This document shows, in pieces, positions 23,001-36,226 of a stretch of 64,000 nucleotides of DNA. The first letter of the stretch is position 1, and the number at the start of each line of letters is the position of its first letter. The notes beneath the pieces are model-generated. The model saw only the letters and a program-made list of their open reading frames with translations, searched no databases and was not told where the DNA came from. This stretch comes from Oryzias latipes. Lineage: Eukaryota > Chordata > Actinopteri > Beloniformes > Adrianichthyidae. The stretch lies in assembly GCF_002234675.1 (NCBI RefSeq), contig NC_019866.2:6863307-6927306 (forward strand), in the 5' to 3' direction. The translations under genes and the position numbers were made by a program.

Positions 23001-26000
23001 TTCTATTTGTATGCCAAATTATTCACACAACAGATTTGTCGTTTTCCATTTCCACGATTTTGTTCATATTTTAGACTCGTCAACATGTTTCTGTTTAAAA
23101 ACACAGACGACTTTGATAAATGCACTAAGTCATTAATGACCTTGAGGGTTTACCAGTGTGCTTACCACTGCAGACAGTCAGCAGAAGCTCCACAGACCCG
23201 TGCAGTAAAAGCACAAGTCATTGACAAAGATTTTTATCCTTGATTATTGCTACCTGGGTTTCCATGCAGAAATCCTGACTGAGTTGAAGAAAATTAGAAG
23301 ACTCAGATTAGTTTTCCAATAGTATTGTGACCTATTTTATTAATGGAAAATGCATGATCTGCTGTAATCCAGCTTGATCATTGTGCACATATTCAAATGT
23401 TTCTTCATCTCTTATTCTCTGTTGCATATAAATAAATGCATTTATGAAAGCAATGGTGTAATTCAAACTTATGACAAGAAAAAACGAATAAAGCTTCTTT
23501 TTTTCATCCATCACAGTCATTGCATGTTCAACCCCTTTTTGATTTAGAGGAGGTTTCCTAAAATAAGCAAAATTTTAAAAGCAATTATCACATTTTGTTT
23601 TGCTGATTTACTGTAACATCAGTACCAGTCTGGTTACGCTATTCCCAGCAGGATCAATTACTTCAAAATGCCCTTAAAACATGCAGCTCCTCTGCCATGA
23701 AACATTGCATCATCATTAACCAATCGCGGGGCAGCATACATGGGGCTTTGTGTGGCACAGACCTGGGGAATACGCAGGTGGATGAGCACAAAAATGAGAC
23801 AGCACAAACATGCCGAACGCCACTGTTTGCTGATAAAAGACACCTAGAAGCTTAATTGTTTGGTAAAAGAACAAACATTTCATCCTGAGACTCATATTAC
23901 ATGTTGTACCATCTAACATAAATAGAAGTACACAAAGCCGGGGAGAAATGTGACTCAACTGAGGTGGTGTCCCTGCATGCTGGACCAATATTTGTCAGGG
24001 GCATAATGACATAGCCCAGTCCACTCCACATGTCCTTCCTCATAGAATTAATATGAAAGAACAGTAAACAGATGGCTTTATTTATTGCATCAATCTATTT
24101 GATTTTTTTTCTGAGTTGAACTTGAAGGTTAGATTCGTTTTTTTCACTTTCAAAGCATATCCACTCTATGTTAAATACATCTCCTAAAACCTTTTCTTGT
24201 TTTCATGAGATTAGGCTCCAAAAGTGGGCCACCGTAACCCCAATCTCATTTCATCCAGCCTCTATATCTACCAATGCAATCCTTTTATGCTCGACTTTCC
24301 AACGTCTGCATCACTGAAGACCCTCCAAAGGCATGAATCTGGATCTGCCTCACTAAAGAGGATCAGCCGACAGAGACACGCGTGATGACATAAACCCCTG
24401 CTGAAAATGTTAGGTGTAACGGGGAGACACAAAGCTGCACAAAGGCAACATTTGATGAGCAGTAAGTCTCCAGCAGGCCAACAGTGGTTTAATGCTGAAC
24501 TTTGCTTAATCTATTCTTTATGGTTTAGACTTGCAGTGTAAACTGGGGAAACGCTAATGGGCTTAAAAAGATGTTTCTATTTGCAGTTAAAGAAAGTGAC
24601 TGACTACTGAACGCGAGGAGGACACATTCAAGGGACCATCCTGAGAGAACAGAGCCCGACAAATGTCTGTTTCTTGCATGAATGCAATCAGATTAGTCTT
24701 TAGCAACATTATGTGGAATTGACAGTGACGCTGCTAAATACTGTGGAACGGTTGGAAACCTTTTGTTTTAGCGAATCATTCAGAAGAGCGGCGGTTCTTT
24801 AGGAGAAAGACGTTCAGCTAAATCTATTTTCTGTGTTTTGAAAAGAAACAAAAAGCCTCTTTTTGCTTGTGTTTTTTTTTGTGAATTTCTTTTGAGCAGA
24901 TGCAGACACAACTCCAAGACAGGAGTAATATATACATTCATCACCCCAAACCACACAAATAAATCTCAAGATAGTGGAAAATGTTTCATGCATGTGGCTT
25001 ATCTTTGCTTGCTAGACCCCAAACCAGATTTTCTCTTGGATTAAGAGATAAATGACAGAGTCAGGCTTAATGATTTCAATATCAGCTTGCAGAAATGAAA
25101 GGTCATTTGTAAAATAGTGAATCACAGCAGCCGAAAACCGGCCAAACTAATAAATATTCAACACCAAACAGAATAAGCCCACAAGCAAACAAGTTGCTTT
25201 ACTATTCCACTGCTGAGTCCTTGCAATCAGTCCACATAATGAGCCCATTTAGGCATTCAGCCCTGTTAAAAAGACTCCCGCTGCCCAAGCCGGACCCTCT
25301 GCATCTCGACTCACCCGTCCATCTACGAGCAAACCATTTTTTGATCTTCTGTTCTTTTGAACTTCCTTTCATTCTTTCGCCGTCTTTCATATCCTCTGCT
25401 TTTTCTCTTGCTTTCCCTCTTCCCACCAACTACCAGACTGTCCCTTGGTGAGAGACAAGCAAGGGATGAAGAGGAGGGGAGGAAGACAAAGTGGAGAAGA
25501 ATGAGGAGTAAGAGAGAGATTTTAATGTGGATGAATTCCCTGAGCTGTTTGCTGTTGTCCTTCAGTCTGAAAAGTAATGTTTTTGCATTTCGGTAGATAT
25601 TGTTAATGACTTTTCTCAATTTATTTCACTAATCAATCCATTTTTCTGCCTTATTTGGTTTGCTTTGGAGTCACAGGTGTTGCAGTTGTTCTCAAAAGCC
25701 ATTACAGATGGATCTCAGCAAGACATCCATATATTTAAAAAAAAATGATGTCTAAAGATGGAGAAGTTGGAATTCAGCAAAAAGGTTGTTTTTGTTGTTC
25801 TTTTATAAAAAAGAACGAACTAAGAAAGAACTATATAAGGAGGTGACTGAAGCCTCAAAGGAAAGGTTAGCTTATTGAATTAAGGACCTGACCCACCTAT
25901 CCATCCGTTTATAATCCAATCCCCATTTACATCTTTTTTTTGTCTTATCTATCCATACTTGCCTTCCTTTACTCTCAGCTCACTGTTCAGAGGTTGGCGG

Positions 26001-26459
26001 CTTGAGCACCGCCTGCCACCCATCACACTTTGTTCTTGACCACACAAAACACAAATCTGTCACTTAACTCTTTTTTTTTTTCTTGTGCACATATGCAATC
26101 ACGCCCAACAACACCACCTGCTTCACTGATGCCTCTCCTGCCCCCCACCCCCTTTCCTCCCACACATGGTGCCTCCACCCAGCTCCTCTCCCTCAGCCTC
26201 ATCCTCCAGCTCCTCGTTGCTAACCTACAATCTTTTAACTGATGCTGCCTCGCAGCATCACTCTGCTACAGCCACGCTGCTGTCCAACACACACCTCCCC
26301 TCCCCTTCATCCCTGCCTCCACAGAGTGTAACAGGAGGACAGCCAGCTGGTTGGATGGCACACCGTGTAAAAGCAATGAAGAAAACCTGTTATACAAGTA
26401 TGCATAGAGATAGGGTTTTACATGCCTTGGGATGGTGCATTGCCCATGCTGCGACACGG
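17050..26459. other. Long intergenic stretch, no gene recognised
   Basis: About 9.4 kb of mostly AT-rich DNA with scattered poly(A)/poly(T) runs and one TATC/TA microsatellite. Short open frames occur on both strands without known domains or consistent splice signals. A basic low-complexity frame at 19021-19206 (RRRRRKKAAKAAG) is not convincing as a gene. Pieces near 19490-19760 and 22190-22260 look like possible conserved non-coding elements. Confidence 0.45.
21855..21903. repeat. TATC/TCTA and TA microsatellite
   Basis: Short interrupted runs of TATC, TC and TA are visible. It is a compound simple repeat. Confidence 0.9.
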
Positions 26460-26850
26460 ACCGCTGCAGCTGAAAGTGATCGCGTTTCCTGTTTCCCCTC
26501 CTCTTTTTTTTCCTCTCTACTCCTCCCTCCTCCTCTTCCTCGCTTTGTGCTCTTCACAAAGCGCTGTGTCTCTCCTTCCTTGAGCCGCTCCTTATTCGCT
26601 CCTCGCCGTCTGCCGTCCTCCTTCCCTTTGTCTCACTCTGGCTTTCTCTTGCCTCCGCTGGAACCTCCTTCTGGAGATGGCTGTGGTCCAGCGGCTCCTG
26701 ACAGCACTGCGTGCGCGTGAGTGCGAGCACGTGTGTGTGTGAGAGTGGGAAGGATAGGAGAGCCTGAGTGTGTGAGGAAAAGAGAGACAGGGAGAGATGC
26801 GTGCACTCTTCAGCTGTTTGAGCTCGGGAAGGTGGTGCATGCCGGTACAG
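26460..26850 (+). promoter_or_regulatory. Promoter/first-exon-like patch, gene unknown
   Basis: This patch is richer in G+C and CpG than its surroundings, with C/T-rich tracts and then a GTGTGTGAGAGTGGG stretch such as is common in 5' leaders. An ATG at 26797 opens 18 codons (MRALFSCLSSGRWCMPVQ) that run directly into GTACAG/GTATGC, a plausible splice donor at 26850. I do not recognise the peptide and found no partner exon downstream. It may be the start of an unannotated plus-strand transcript or a chance composition. Confidence 0.22.
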
Positions 26851-28011
26851 GTATGCTCAGCATCCTCCAAACAATACAACAAAATTTTTGCTCATAATAA
26901 ATCTACACTCCCTCTCCCACTATCTCATTTGGCGTCTTTCCTCCCTGTTACACATTCTACTCTCCCTCCTCTTAAAGATACAGGCAGTTCACTGCATTGT
27001 CTCACGCCCAGGGCACATTTCATGATATGGTAACAGAAGAGAGTCCTGGGACATGCTCCTGTTTGTGGCTCAGCCCAGCCAGCAAGTCTTGGGTGGAGAA
27101 ATGCTTGAAGCATCTATTGGACCAACAAAATTGGGAGAAGAAAGTGATGCTGGTGATTTAAGGCAGAAAAAAGTGGGGAGGAGGGATGCATAACTCCTTG
27201 GGACAATATACAATGAGGGGGATGCCATCCAAACAGCCGTACAGTTTGGATGACAAAAACAAACATGGACATGGATCCATTCATCTGTAAGTGGATGTAT
27301 TGGAATGGACTTTTGGTTCACGGCCTGTAGCACCCATGTCACTGCAATACCAAAAACATGATCGTTGTTGGAGTGGGTCTTTAAATAGTGTCATATGATT
27401 GAGAAAAACCTGGACTGACTTGAATCACCAGCAAAACTGTATCTGATGAAGCACAAGTGACAAGAAGGAAAGAAAGTGAGTGAAAGGCGAGAGCTTTTGG
27501 ATAAAAAAGACTGAATATTTCTGTCAAACACAGGCATGTTGTCATTTGAAGCTCAGCCTTGTTCTCAGCAATTCACAAAGAGCTACTCTGTCAGAAGCAG
27601 TTTACATCAGTCTGCAAACACACTTGCTCTCCATTGTTTGGAAGATGCACAAATATGGTCCTGCAAGGTTGTGTTTGCTGACAAATCACTGTTTCGTACT
27701 TTTGCTATGATGAAGACATTTTAGTGCATAAGACTGACCAATCCCTGAGACAAAACCAGGAAAAATGGTCCCACTCAATAGTGGAACTGTGGCCTTTGAG
27801 GCAAAGCAAAATGAAAAATCTGTGGCCTGTGATCGATGTCAAACTGAAATATCCCAAAATTAAAGTCTCTCTGCCCAAGAGGCAGCAAAACGCCACATGA
27901 TATTTGGACGAAGTGAACAGAGAAAAGCAAGGAAAGGAGTGGGTTTCTTCTTTTTGTAGGACCTACGTTGAGTCAGACAACATGTGGGAACAGGACATGC
28001 ATTCATGTAAA
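26851..28011. other. Intergenic, nothing recognised
   Basis: There is no gene or bounded repeat. GGAGTGGGTCTTTAAA near 27370 resembles the terminus of repeat family B (48942-49388) but stands alone. Confidence 0.45.
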
Positions 28012-28260
28012 ACTTTAGTCACCGCTGCCTTTACGGGTGGATGCAGGCTGCCTGCAGGCAAAAAATTGACAAACCTTTACGGGGGAACACAGGTAACCAT
28101 CTGGAAATGTCAGGGTCATGGACCTCTAGGTGAATCTGTTGAGCGAAAATGTTCACATTTTTCCTACAGGCATGCTGCAGGTCGTAGCAAACACTAAAAC
28201 AACACTCAAAGGTACGTAGCGGTGAAGTAGGTGAGACGCAGGCAAGTCGCAGGGATTTTC
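28012..28260. mobile_element. MITE family A, copy 3 (partial)
   Basis: The sequence CTTTAGTCACCGCTGCCTTT, then ACGGGTGGATGCAGGCTGCC and CTGCAGGCAAAAAATTGAC, matches the left half of the copy at 4010. So do GGTCATGGACCTCTAGGTGA and GCGAAAATGTTC further in. The right terminal repeat is not recognisable, so the end is approximate. Confidence 0.55.
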
Positions 28261-31200
28261 TCTTTTTTTCTAGCCCCCTGTGTGAACTGGTAGATCTATG
28301 ATACTGGAAAATACAATGTTCGTGTTGGGGATGTAAACTGAACTGAGATAGAAAGCCCCACCTGCTTTCTGTTAACCAAAACAAACGCATTCACTGAGCA
28401 GCATGGAAAAAGAAACTGGACTAATAATACGGTCAAGTGCCATCATCAAAATGTGCAATTATTTACATTTTTTTGGGAGACAGCAAATTAAGATGCTAGC
28501 ATAAAAGTGGCTAAACACCACTGCTGCTTCCAATATTAAAGCTAAGAAGAGATTAAGTCTCGCAAAAGCAAAAAAGGGGTTTCTCTAAAACAATATGCGG
28601 GATTGCAGATGAGCTTGTGACTGCTGCTCTGAATTGGAAACATTTATTGTAGCTTGTGGGATCAGCAGCAGGGTGCCTACAAGGACTATTTATGTCACAA
28701 CACCAGATTTTTCCAGGTGGAAGTTTCCAAAAGATTTTTTTTTCCTGTTAGAACCTAAAATTGTGTAAATTTTAAAATTAGGAAAGTAAAGCCTTCAGAT
28801 AAGTGAAATGTGGACAATGACTCTAAGTGTAGGAGATGCTGCGCAAAGATAAACTATCCAAAAAAAAGCAACACTTCCAAACTAATAGGCCCCTTCTTCA
28901 CATGACTGCATCTTTTCTAAACATGACAACAGCATATTGCAGTATTCTGCCTGCATTCACACTGAAGCATTAAAACGTATCACATTGCTTGCATATTTGA
29001 CTTTGCATGCAGTTGCAGAAGTGCAACTTGCTGAGTAAGGGGTATAGAGACGTGTAAACTCCTCCACTGTTTTCCTCATAAAATGACGTCTGCTGCTTTT
29101 ATTTTTGGCTCTGCAATGGAACGCTTTGCAGAATAAGCTACCAGGAGGCTGACTTTGAGAATAATTTCATCATTTTTGTAATCGCGTTTCTGTAGAAGAA
29201 AACTCTGGCCGTCCATAAGTAACACAAGAGTTTGCCCTGGTTGTTCTCTCTCCTTGTCTCCACTTCTGCTGTGGGAGCTAATCGACCCAGAAACCCTTCA
29301 GAACATTCTGTGGCACAATAGATTTGCCCTCGCTTCAGTGGAGTCTGCCCTGTGAGGTTATGGGCAAAGGGAAGAGGGGGGGGGGGGGTCAATGATGGTG
29401 TGACTTATATGCAGGAAGACAACCTTGAAAGACAAGGGTCACAGCGGTTCTTACTGTACATAAAAAGCAAAAAATGGTGTCATATCAAATCGGTCAAGAA
29501 ACCAGTCGTGTGTCCCTGTAACCTTCAGCTCTGATCTTAACCCAATGGTATTTTCTATTCAGAGCTTTCAGGAGCCTCTGGGTAAAAGGAAAACAGGTGA
29601 GGGAAGATGGAGGTGATGGATTTCTGTTCTCTCCGCGTGACACCAGCCAGCTATAAACCCTGAACTGAGACTGCTCCAAATGTTCCGGTAACACTTATCA
29701 GTAAATCATTTCAAAAATCTGCAGAGATCCATCAGTGCTTTAAAAAAAATTAAAAAAGATATCTCGACTACTTGTTCTTTTATAAAACATGAGAGCAGAG
29801 CCCAGAAGACAGAGAGCAGCCATTTTACTGTTCCAGTGTTCCAGGCTGTGTTCCCCTGAGAGCCACCGGGCACCACAGGGGAAATATGATTACCAAATGC
29901 AGTATATGATGTACAGTAAGGCCGCAGCTGTCCTTTCGTGTGGATAAAAGGGGCCACAAACCGGCCGAGGACTGCAGAAGGACACACCGGCCATGTAAAA
30001 GACGAATATGAACGGTCCAACTACAAACTATATGATACTTGAAAAAATGTAAAACCTTTTCTTTAGACATTCAAAATGTTTTACCAGGTTTAAAGTTGTT
30101 TCAACTTATCTTTGCTCCACAAACGTTTCTCAAAATCATCATTGTCAGGGATTTTTTGTCTCATGGGATCTAAAAATAAGGAAATGTTTCCATTCTCTTG
30201 AAAATAGAAAACGATGGATTTAAGGCAAAAAAAACTCATATTGCGCTGTGGTTCACCATGAATATTCATTAAAGTTTGACAAGTTGTTGTTACCCTATTT
30301 TGGAAACAACATTGTTTATTTTCAAAGAACAAGTGCTAATTTTATATTTTATGAAGATTTATTGAGATGAGTCAACTTCTACTAAGATTGTACTCTATTT
30401 TTTTTCACGTTTTATCTGAAAAGAGTAATTTTCACGTATTACACTAGTTTTTTTTTTTTTTATCTATGTAATTAAAATAAACTACAATTAGATTCATAGA
30501 ACTCACAAATACAAACCTTTTGCTTAGAACTGGCAAAAAAAACTTTAAAAAAAAGTAATATTGGGCTGTATTACCTCCAATTTGAAGTATTTCAGTTTGA
30601 CAGTTAGCTTTTTTACCTTATTTTCCCATTTGAATGCATCTTGAACTCTTTGTTTCCACACGTCGATATATATATGATTTTTTAAGTAAAAATTACTTAC
30701 TGCATCATTTTACTACTTTATTGTGATTTTCTTTTTAAGATGAAAGTTCCTTTCCTATTTTTAGGCTACCTCTTTTTTCAGTGACTAATCTTCCTACCAA
30801 GAGGCATGTCGACTGAATCTTAACTTTAAGTATTCAAGAACAAATGTAAAAAGTTGTAGACATTTTAAAGACTTGTACACATAATTGGGAAAGTCCTTTA
30901 TAATTTCAGAACTAAATATCTAAAACAACGCTCATGTAGACGGGTGGACCTTTCTTAAAAACTAGTTTTATATTTTGTGTGCTCTTGTTCTCTCCTCCTT
31001 TTTCTGACAGAAATATGGCAGCTTATGTTCTCAATCCACGAAATTCAAACGGCTTTCATCAAACTTTTCATCACAGCGGCTCATGTAAACAGTAAAGCCT
31101 TTGTAAGCTTTTTCATAGAAAACATGGCAGATTACAATCATGGTAACAAATTAAAGCAATGGTTCAGAAAAATGAAATCAGTTGCTGTTTCTTCCTTTAT

Positions 31201-31560
31201 CTTTGACAATGAGGACTTTTACTCAGAATTTTCAACATCAAACATTTTTCTTTCTTTTCTCCTCACTTCCGGTATACAGTCTCTGATCTAGCTAATTTCA
31301 GAGCATTTGCAACTCTTTTTTTTAAATATTTTCTCTTTAAAAACCTTTTTATTTTCCAAATCTATGATCATTTTTGCTTATTTTGGATCCAGAAATATAT
31401 TGATCTGTGATACAAAAGCTTTCTGTCCTGAAAATAAATGTTCAGCTCATTTGGTGGACAGATGCTGTGTTTCCATGGTGATCAGATAGAAGTGAGTGGA
31501 TTTTTAGGAGGGTGTAGTCACTGGTGAACTCTGCTTACTCTTGTTGTGTGTGTGCGTGTC
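28261..31560. other. Intergenic, nothing recognised
   Basis: AT-rich DNA with a 13-base G run at 29376-29388. No gene is supported. Confidence 0.5.
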
Positions 31561-31564
31561 TGCA

Positions 31565-31567
<3 letters not shown>

Positions 31568-31622
<55 letters not shown>
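31568..31622. repeat. (GT)n microsatellite
   Basis: An uninterrupted run of about 27 GT units, typical of vertebrate genomes. The open frames it creates on both strands are artefacts. Confidence 0.98.
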
Positions 31623-31624
<2 letters not shown>

Positions 31625-32304
31625 GGATGGTCCGGATTCAAAAGACCAGCCGAGCTGCAAGCGCATTGCTGTGCACCTTATGTGACTTTTGTGTGCCAGA
31701 GAATGAGAGTGGCCATTAATGTTACATAATGCATTCATACAGAAAATGTCACAAGCCCATGCACAGTAACCTTTTACAATGAAGCACAAACATATACCGG
31801 TATGTTCTTTTTAATCACACTTTAAGCAGGGTTTTTTTCCAGTCAATCAGTAAGAAAAGGACGTTCAGAGGCCTTGTTTGAATTGGGGGTCATCAGTGGT
31901 TTATTTTTTAAACTGAGAAAAACACTTTAAGAAATGGATAGTCTAATATTCAAAATATAGAATAAAATTAGTGGTTTAGAATAGTTTGATTAAAAAAAGT
32001 AATAACATATTCGTGTATTTTTCCAGTAACACTTGTTTGCTTTACCAACTTCTGTTAAATAAATCACATATTTTAAAGAATCATAGAAATAAGGCTCCTT
32101 AGCTTTAGGAAAAACTCAAATCTGCTTGTTTTATAGCTGTTTAGGTGACCAAGTAGGTTTTGCAAGCAAAAAGTCATTTCAATAATGATCAAAACACACA
32201 CAAATACCCTGTATTTTACAGTTAAGACCACAGAATTAAAAATAATTATTCTTTCACAGAAAATTTTCAGATTGTAAAGTGAGTTCAGTGTAAAATATGA
32301 AGAC
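31623..32304. other. Intergenic, nothing recognised
   Basis: AT-rich sequence without gene or bounded repeat. Confidence 0.5.
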
Positions 32305-32430
32305 AGGAAACCCTGCAACAGACTGGCGACCTGTCCAGCTACTGTTACCTTGCCCAACAGTGGCAGCGTTGGCTCCAGCAACCCGGTGACCCTGAAAAGG
32401 ATTCAGAAGATGGATAATTGTATGGATGAC
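32305..32430 (+). repeat. Diverged copy of a ubiquitous teleost dispersed repeat
   Basis: The string CCCTGCAACAGACTGGCGAC, then CTGTCCAG, GGCTCCAGCAACCCGGTGAC, CCTGAAAAGGATTCAGAAGA and TGGATAATTGTATGGATG, follows the well-known fish repeat that ends in ATGGATGGATG. It is a tail fragment of a retroposed element. Confidence 0.75.
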
Positions 32431-33715
32431 CAGAAAAGTAAGATTTGGTGTAAATATAGAAAAGTAGAAATTGGAAAAATGCTTACTGTAGCGAGCATAC
32501 GCCAGGGACACTGCAAGTCCATTGTTTGTAAAGTTAAGTAAATAATTGGGTATATTCTTGAACATAAAACATATGTTACATTAAAAAAATCTGTTTTCTT
32601 TTAGATTTTCAAAATTATTTCAGCTAAATGTGTGAAATGAAGTGGTCAAAAAAAATATTAGGACTCTCCTTACACAAAACCTTAAAAAAAAAACTGCAGG
32701 TAAACAGGTGCAATAAATCAAATTCTCCTCCAGATCATGTGACATTACAACAATGACGGCTACACTCACTAAAAGGATTTATTTGTACATTCTTCACAAA
32801 TAAATCAGTTGGTTCTTAGCACAACAGGTCACAAAGTAGTGGCACAAAGAGATGCTAAACCTGCCATGCTGAGGTGATTGAAGGGTTAACGCCCTGTGAA
32901 ACTAAAACAGTGTGATGTCTTACTTGAAGGGAAGAGAGAATCCACACACGTCTTGCTGAAAGGTCAAGTGCAGCAGTGAGTGTGGATGAGGTGCAGCTTA
33001 TTCAGATCATTTTAGCTTTTTTTTTTATGTTGGATGATGGCAGCACATTAGAGCAACAGGTGGAGGGATGGCAAATTATCTGGATGGGTAAAAGTGGTCC
33101 AGTGTCATTGGGATGAGGGGAGACCCTTACCTCACCTCAACTAAACAGAAAAAATAATGCGTTACCGTAAGGTGAAAAATTGGGCCAGTAAACGCGTCAC
33201 TGAGAGCTCCAATTATGAATAATCACTTAATGTATCTTCTCTGAGCTCAATGGAAATGCTTCTCCCACCTCCTGTCTGGTCTCCTTTAAACACATCTTCT
33301 CAGTTTCCCTCTATAAATACAAAAGGTGCCGTTTCCAAGGTGACAACTCCATGGAGAATTGGCCACCTAAATTTCTAAGAGGGTAAACAAGAGAGTAAGA
33401 AGAGGTCTAACAGTAATCCAGTCACATCCTGCTTGTTCACGTCAGTCCTTAAGGAAATGCTGTTGAACAGCAGAGAACAAGATTCACATTTGATCTTTGA
33501 CTACATGTCAGTTCTTAGGCATTTGACAGCACAAGATCGCCATCCAGTGAGGACGAAGGAAACTGCAACAACTGACATCTTCAGGAACACATTAACAAGC
33601 TAAAAGATGAAGAAATATTAGTGAAAAGAATCCAAAAGTGCCATTTAAAGTGTTTATAAAAACATTTACAACAGACTTTTATAGAGCTCCAATGAAGAGG
33701 CAGCTGAAGCGTGTA
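32431..33715. other. Intergenic, nothing recognised
   Basis: There is no gene or bounded repeat. This lies just beyond the presumed 3' end of arf2. Confidence 0.45.
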
Positions 33716-35399
33716 CAATAAAGATTCTCTTTATTATAGTGCATTTATCAGATGTTACAGAATGAGTTATAAAAGAAGCAAAAAGGCATTGAAGAAATAA
33801 ACGGCAGCATGTGACTCGTACAGAAACAAATGAAGACGTCACAGCTGAAAAAAAATCATGAAAAAACATGGCGAGAATTACGATTTACAAGATTTTATCA
33901 GGTTCTTTCAGTAAACTCAAGTGTAGCTTTTTAGAAATACCAAGACAGACAAAGAGAGATTAATCATTCTGTTAGTAATCAAAGAAACATCAAAAATGTC
34001 CAGTTGTAGAAAAATAACCAGGTAACATTTAGTTCTCCGAGGCTTTTGGCCTGCTCAGTTTTTTTGTTTTTTTTCCAGATATTGTTTAGTTTAAGACCTC
34101 CTGCTAAGACCTCCGGGACAAAGAAAAATAACAACATTCGGACCGGGTTAGAATACAATCCTAGCTTGGAACTGTCTGCTGGTGTAGAGCAATGAGGAGC
34201 GCGATGGCGTGCGAGTTCGCTGCAAAGGCTGCGGCTTTCTTCACGCGAGCCTGTGGTGTGAAAGCTGATGGTTCAGTGCAAACAAACAAAATAAACTGAA
34301 GCCATAAAGAAAAAAAGGAAACAGTCTGCAGCGATGACTAATCATTTTCAGGACAACCATCAAGCACTAATGATGTGGTCAACTGCATTTTCTGTGTCCT
34401 CGGGAGAGAAAAAAAAGCTGAAAAAAATACCGCCCACCACACAAAACTGAACTGAACACTAAGAATTGTTCCTGGAAAAAATATAAACTAACATACTGGT
34501 CCCTGAAGAAAGTAAAGCAAACCCCTGTCAGCTAATACCGATGCCCACTGGGCCACAGATGGATCAAAAGTAACATAAAATCAATAAAAATAACTATAAA
34601 AAAACAAGAACCTAAATAAGGAACTACTTACAACTAAAAAAAAAAACGTTTACCAGTAAAGAAAGAACCAGAACAACTTAAAAAGGAGGCTGGCTGAACT
34701 GAAATCCACACAAACAACCATAAACCATGCTGAAGATACACTCTCAACATATGGAAACCAATTGTCGCCATTTTCTGATCCATTTCTTGCACTTTGGGGG
34801 GGAAAAAAGCGACCCATAGCTGACATGAGATGTCTCTAAAGGTGGAAAGGAAGTTAAACCCATCAAGGAATCGCTGCCATATTAGGTTAGCATTTGACCA
34901 TCAGGGACTTGTAGTACAGAAGACGAGAAAAAGGTCTGTTTTGATCTTGGATATCAAAACCAGTACCAAACCCTGCAGAACGATCTGCCACTGTTGGCCT
35001 CCATGACACTTTCAAATACAAAAACGGAATCATCTTTTGGTTTTTTTGTCTGTTGACATTCCTTTAAGAGCACGTACAGCCTCGGCGTCGTGTGTTGCTT
35101 TTTGCGTTAAACTACAGCACCCTGACAAAGAGAAATGAGGTGAACGGGAGCAGACTGTGTCGAAGGCACAGCAGGGAGACTCCCAAGAAGCTCACACATG
35201 CAAGCACACATGCATTCATTCAAAAATACTTATCCAAACACACAAACAGTACATGGATGAAGGGCCGCACTGGCCAAAAGGTCCAACCGTTCAAAAAAGA
35301 AAAAAGAAAAGAAAGTATGTAGAAGAGAAGGAGATATCAGGACCAGTGCATTCCCCCAACAACGCTGCAGAAGGAGCTGACGGATGAAGAGGTAATCAA
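33716..35399 (-). other. arf2: Probable arf2 3' untranslated region
   Basis: The segment runs from the arf2 stop codon leftward to the first strong minus-strand AATAAA (complement of 33730-33735). It has no coding signal. The 1.7-kb length is reasonable for an ARF-family message, but earlier or later poly(A) sites cannot be excluded without transcript data. Confidence 0.45.
33717..33735. terminator. Palindromic two-strand poly(A) signal
   Basis: AATAAAGATTCTCTTTATT is an inverted repeat (8-bp arms, 3-bp centre) that presents AATAAA on both strands. On the minus strand it is a fitting end for arf2. On the plus strand it could end a transcript arriving from the left. Confidence 0.4.
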
Positions 35400-36216
<817 letters not shown>

Positions 36217-36226
36217 CTTGGCTCAC

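Noticed and set aside
26166-26720. 184-codon Ser/Pro-rich open frame
   Set aside because: It is a low-complexity product of pyrimidine tracts in a promoter-like patch, with no homology that I recognise.
31535-31789. Open frames across the GT microsatellite
   Set aside because: They code only repeating Cys-Val or His-Thr from the dinucleotide repeat.
1-33000. wnt3 exons in the left third of the window
   Set aside because: I looked for Wnt hallmarks such as CKCHG.SGSC and WNC segments on both strands in the translated frames and found none outside wnt9b.
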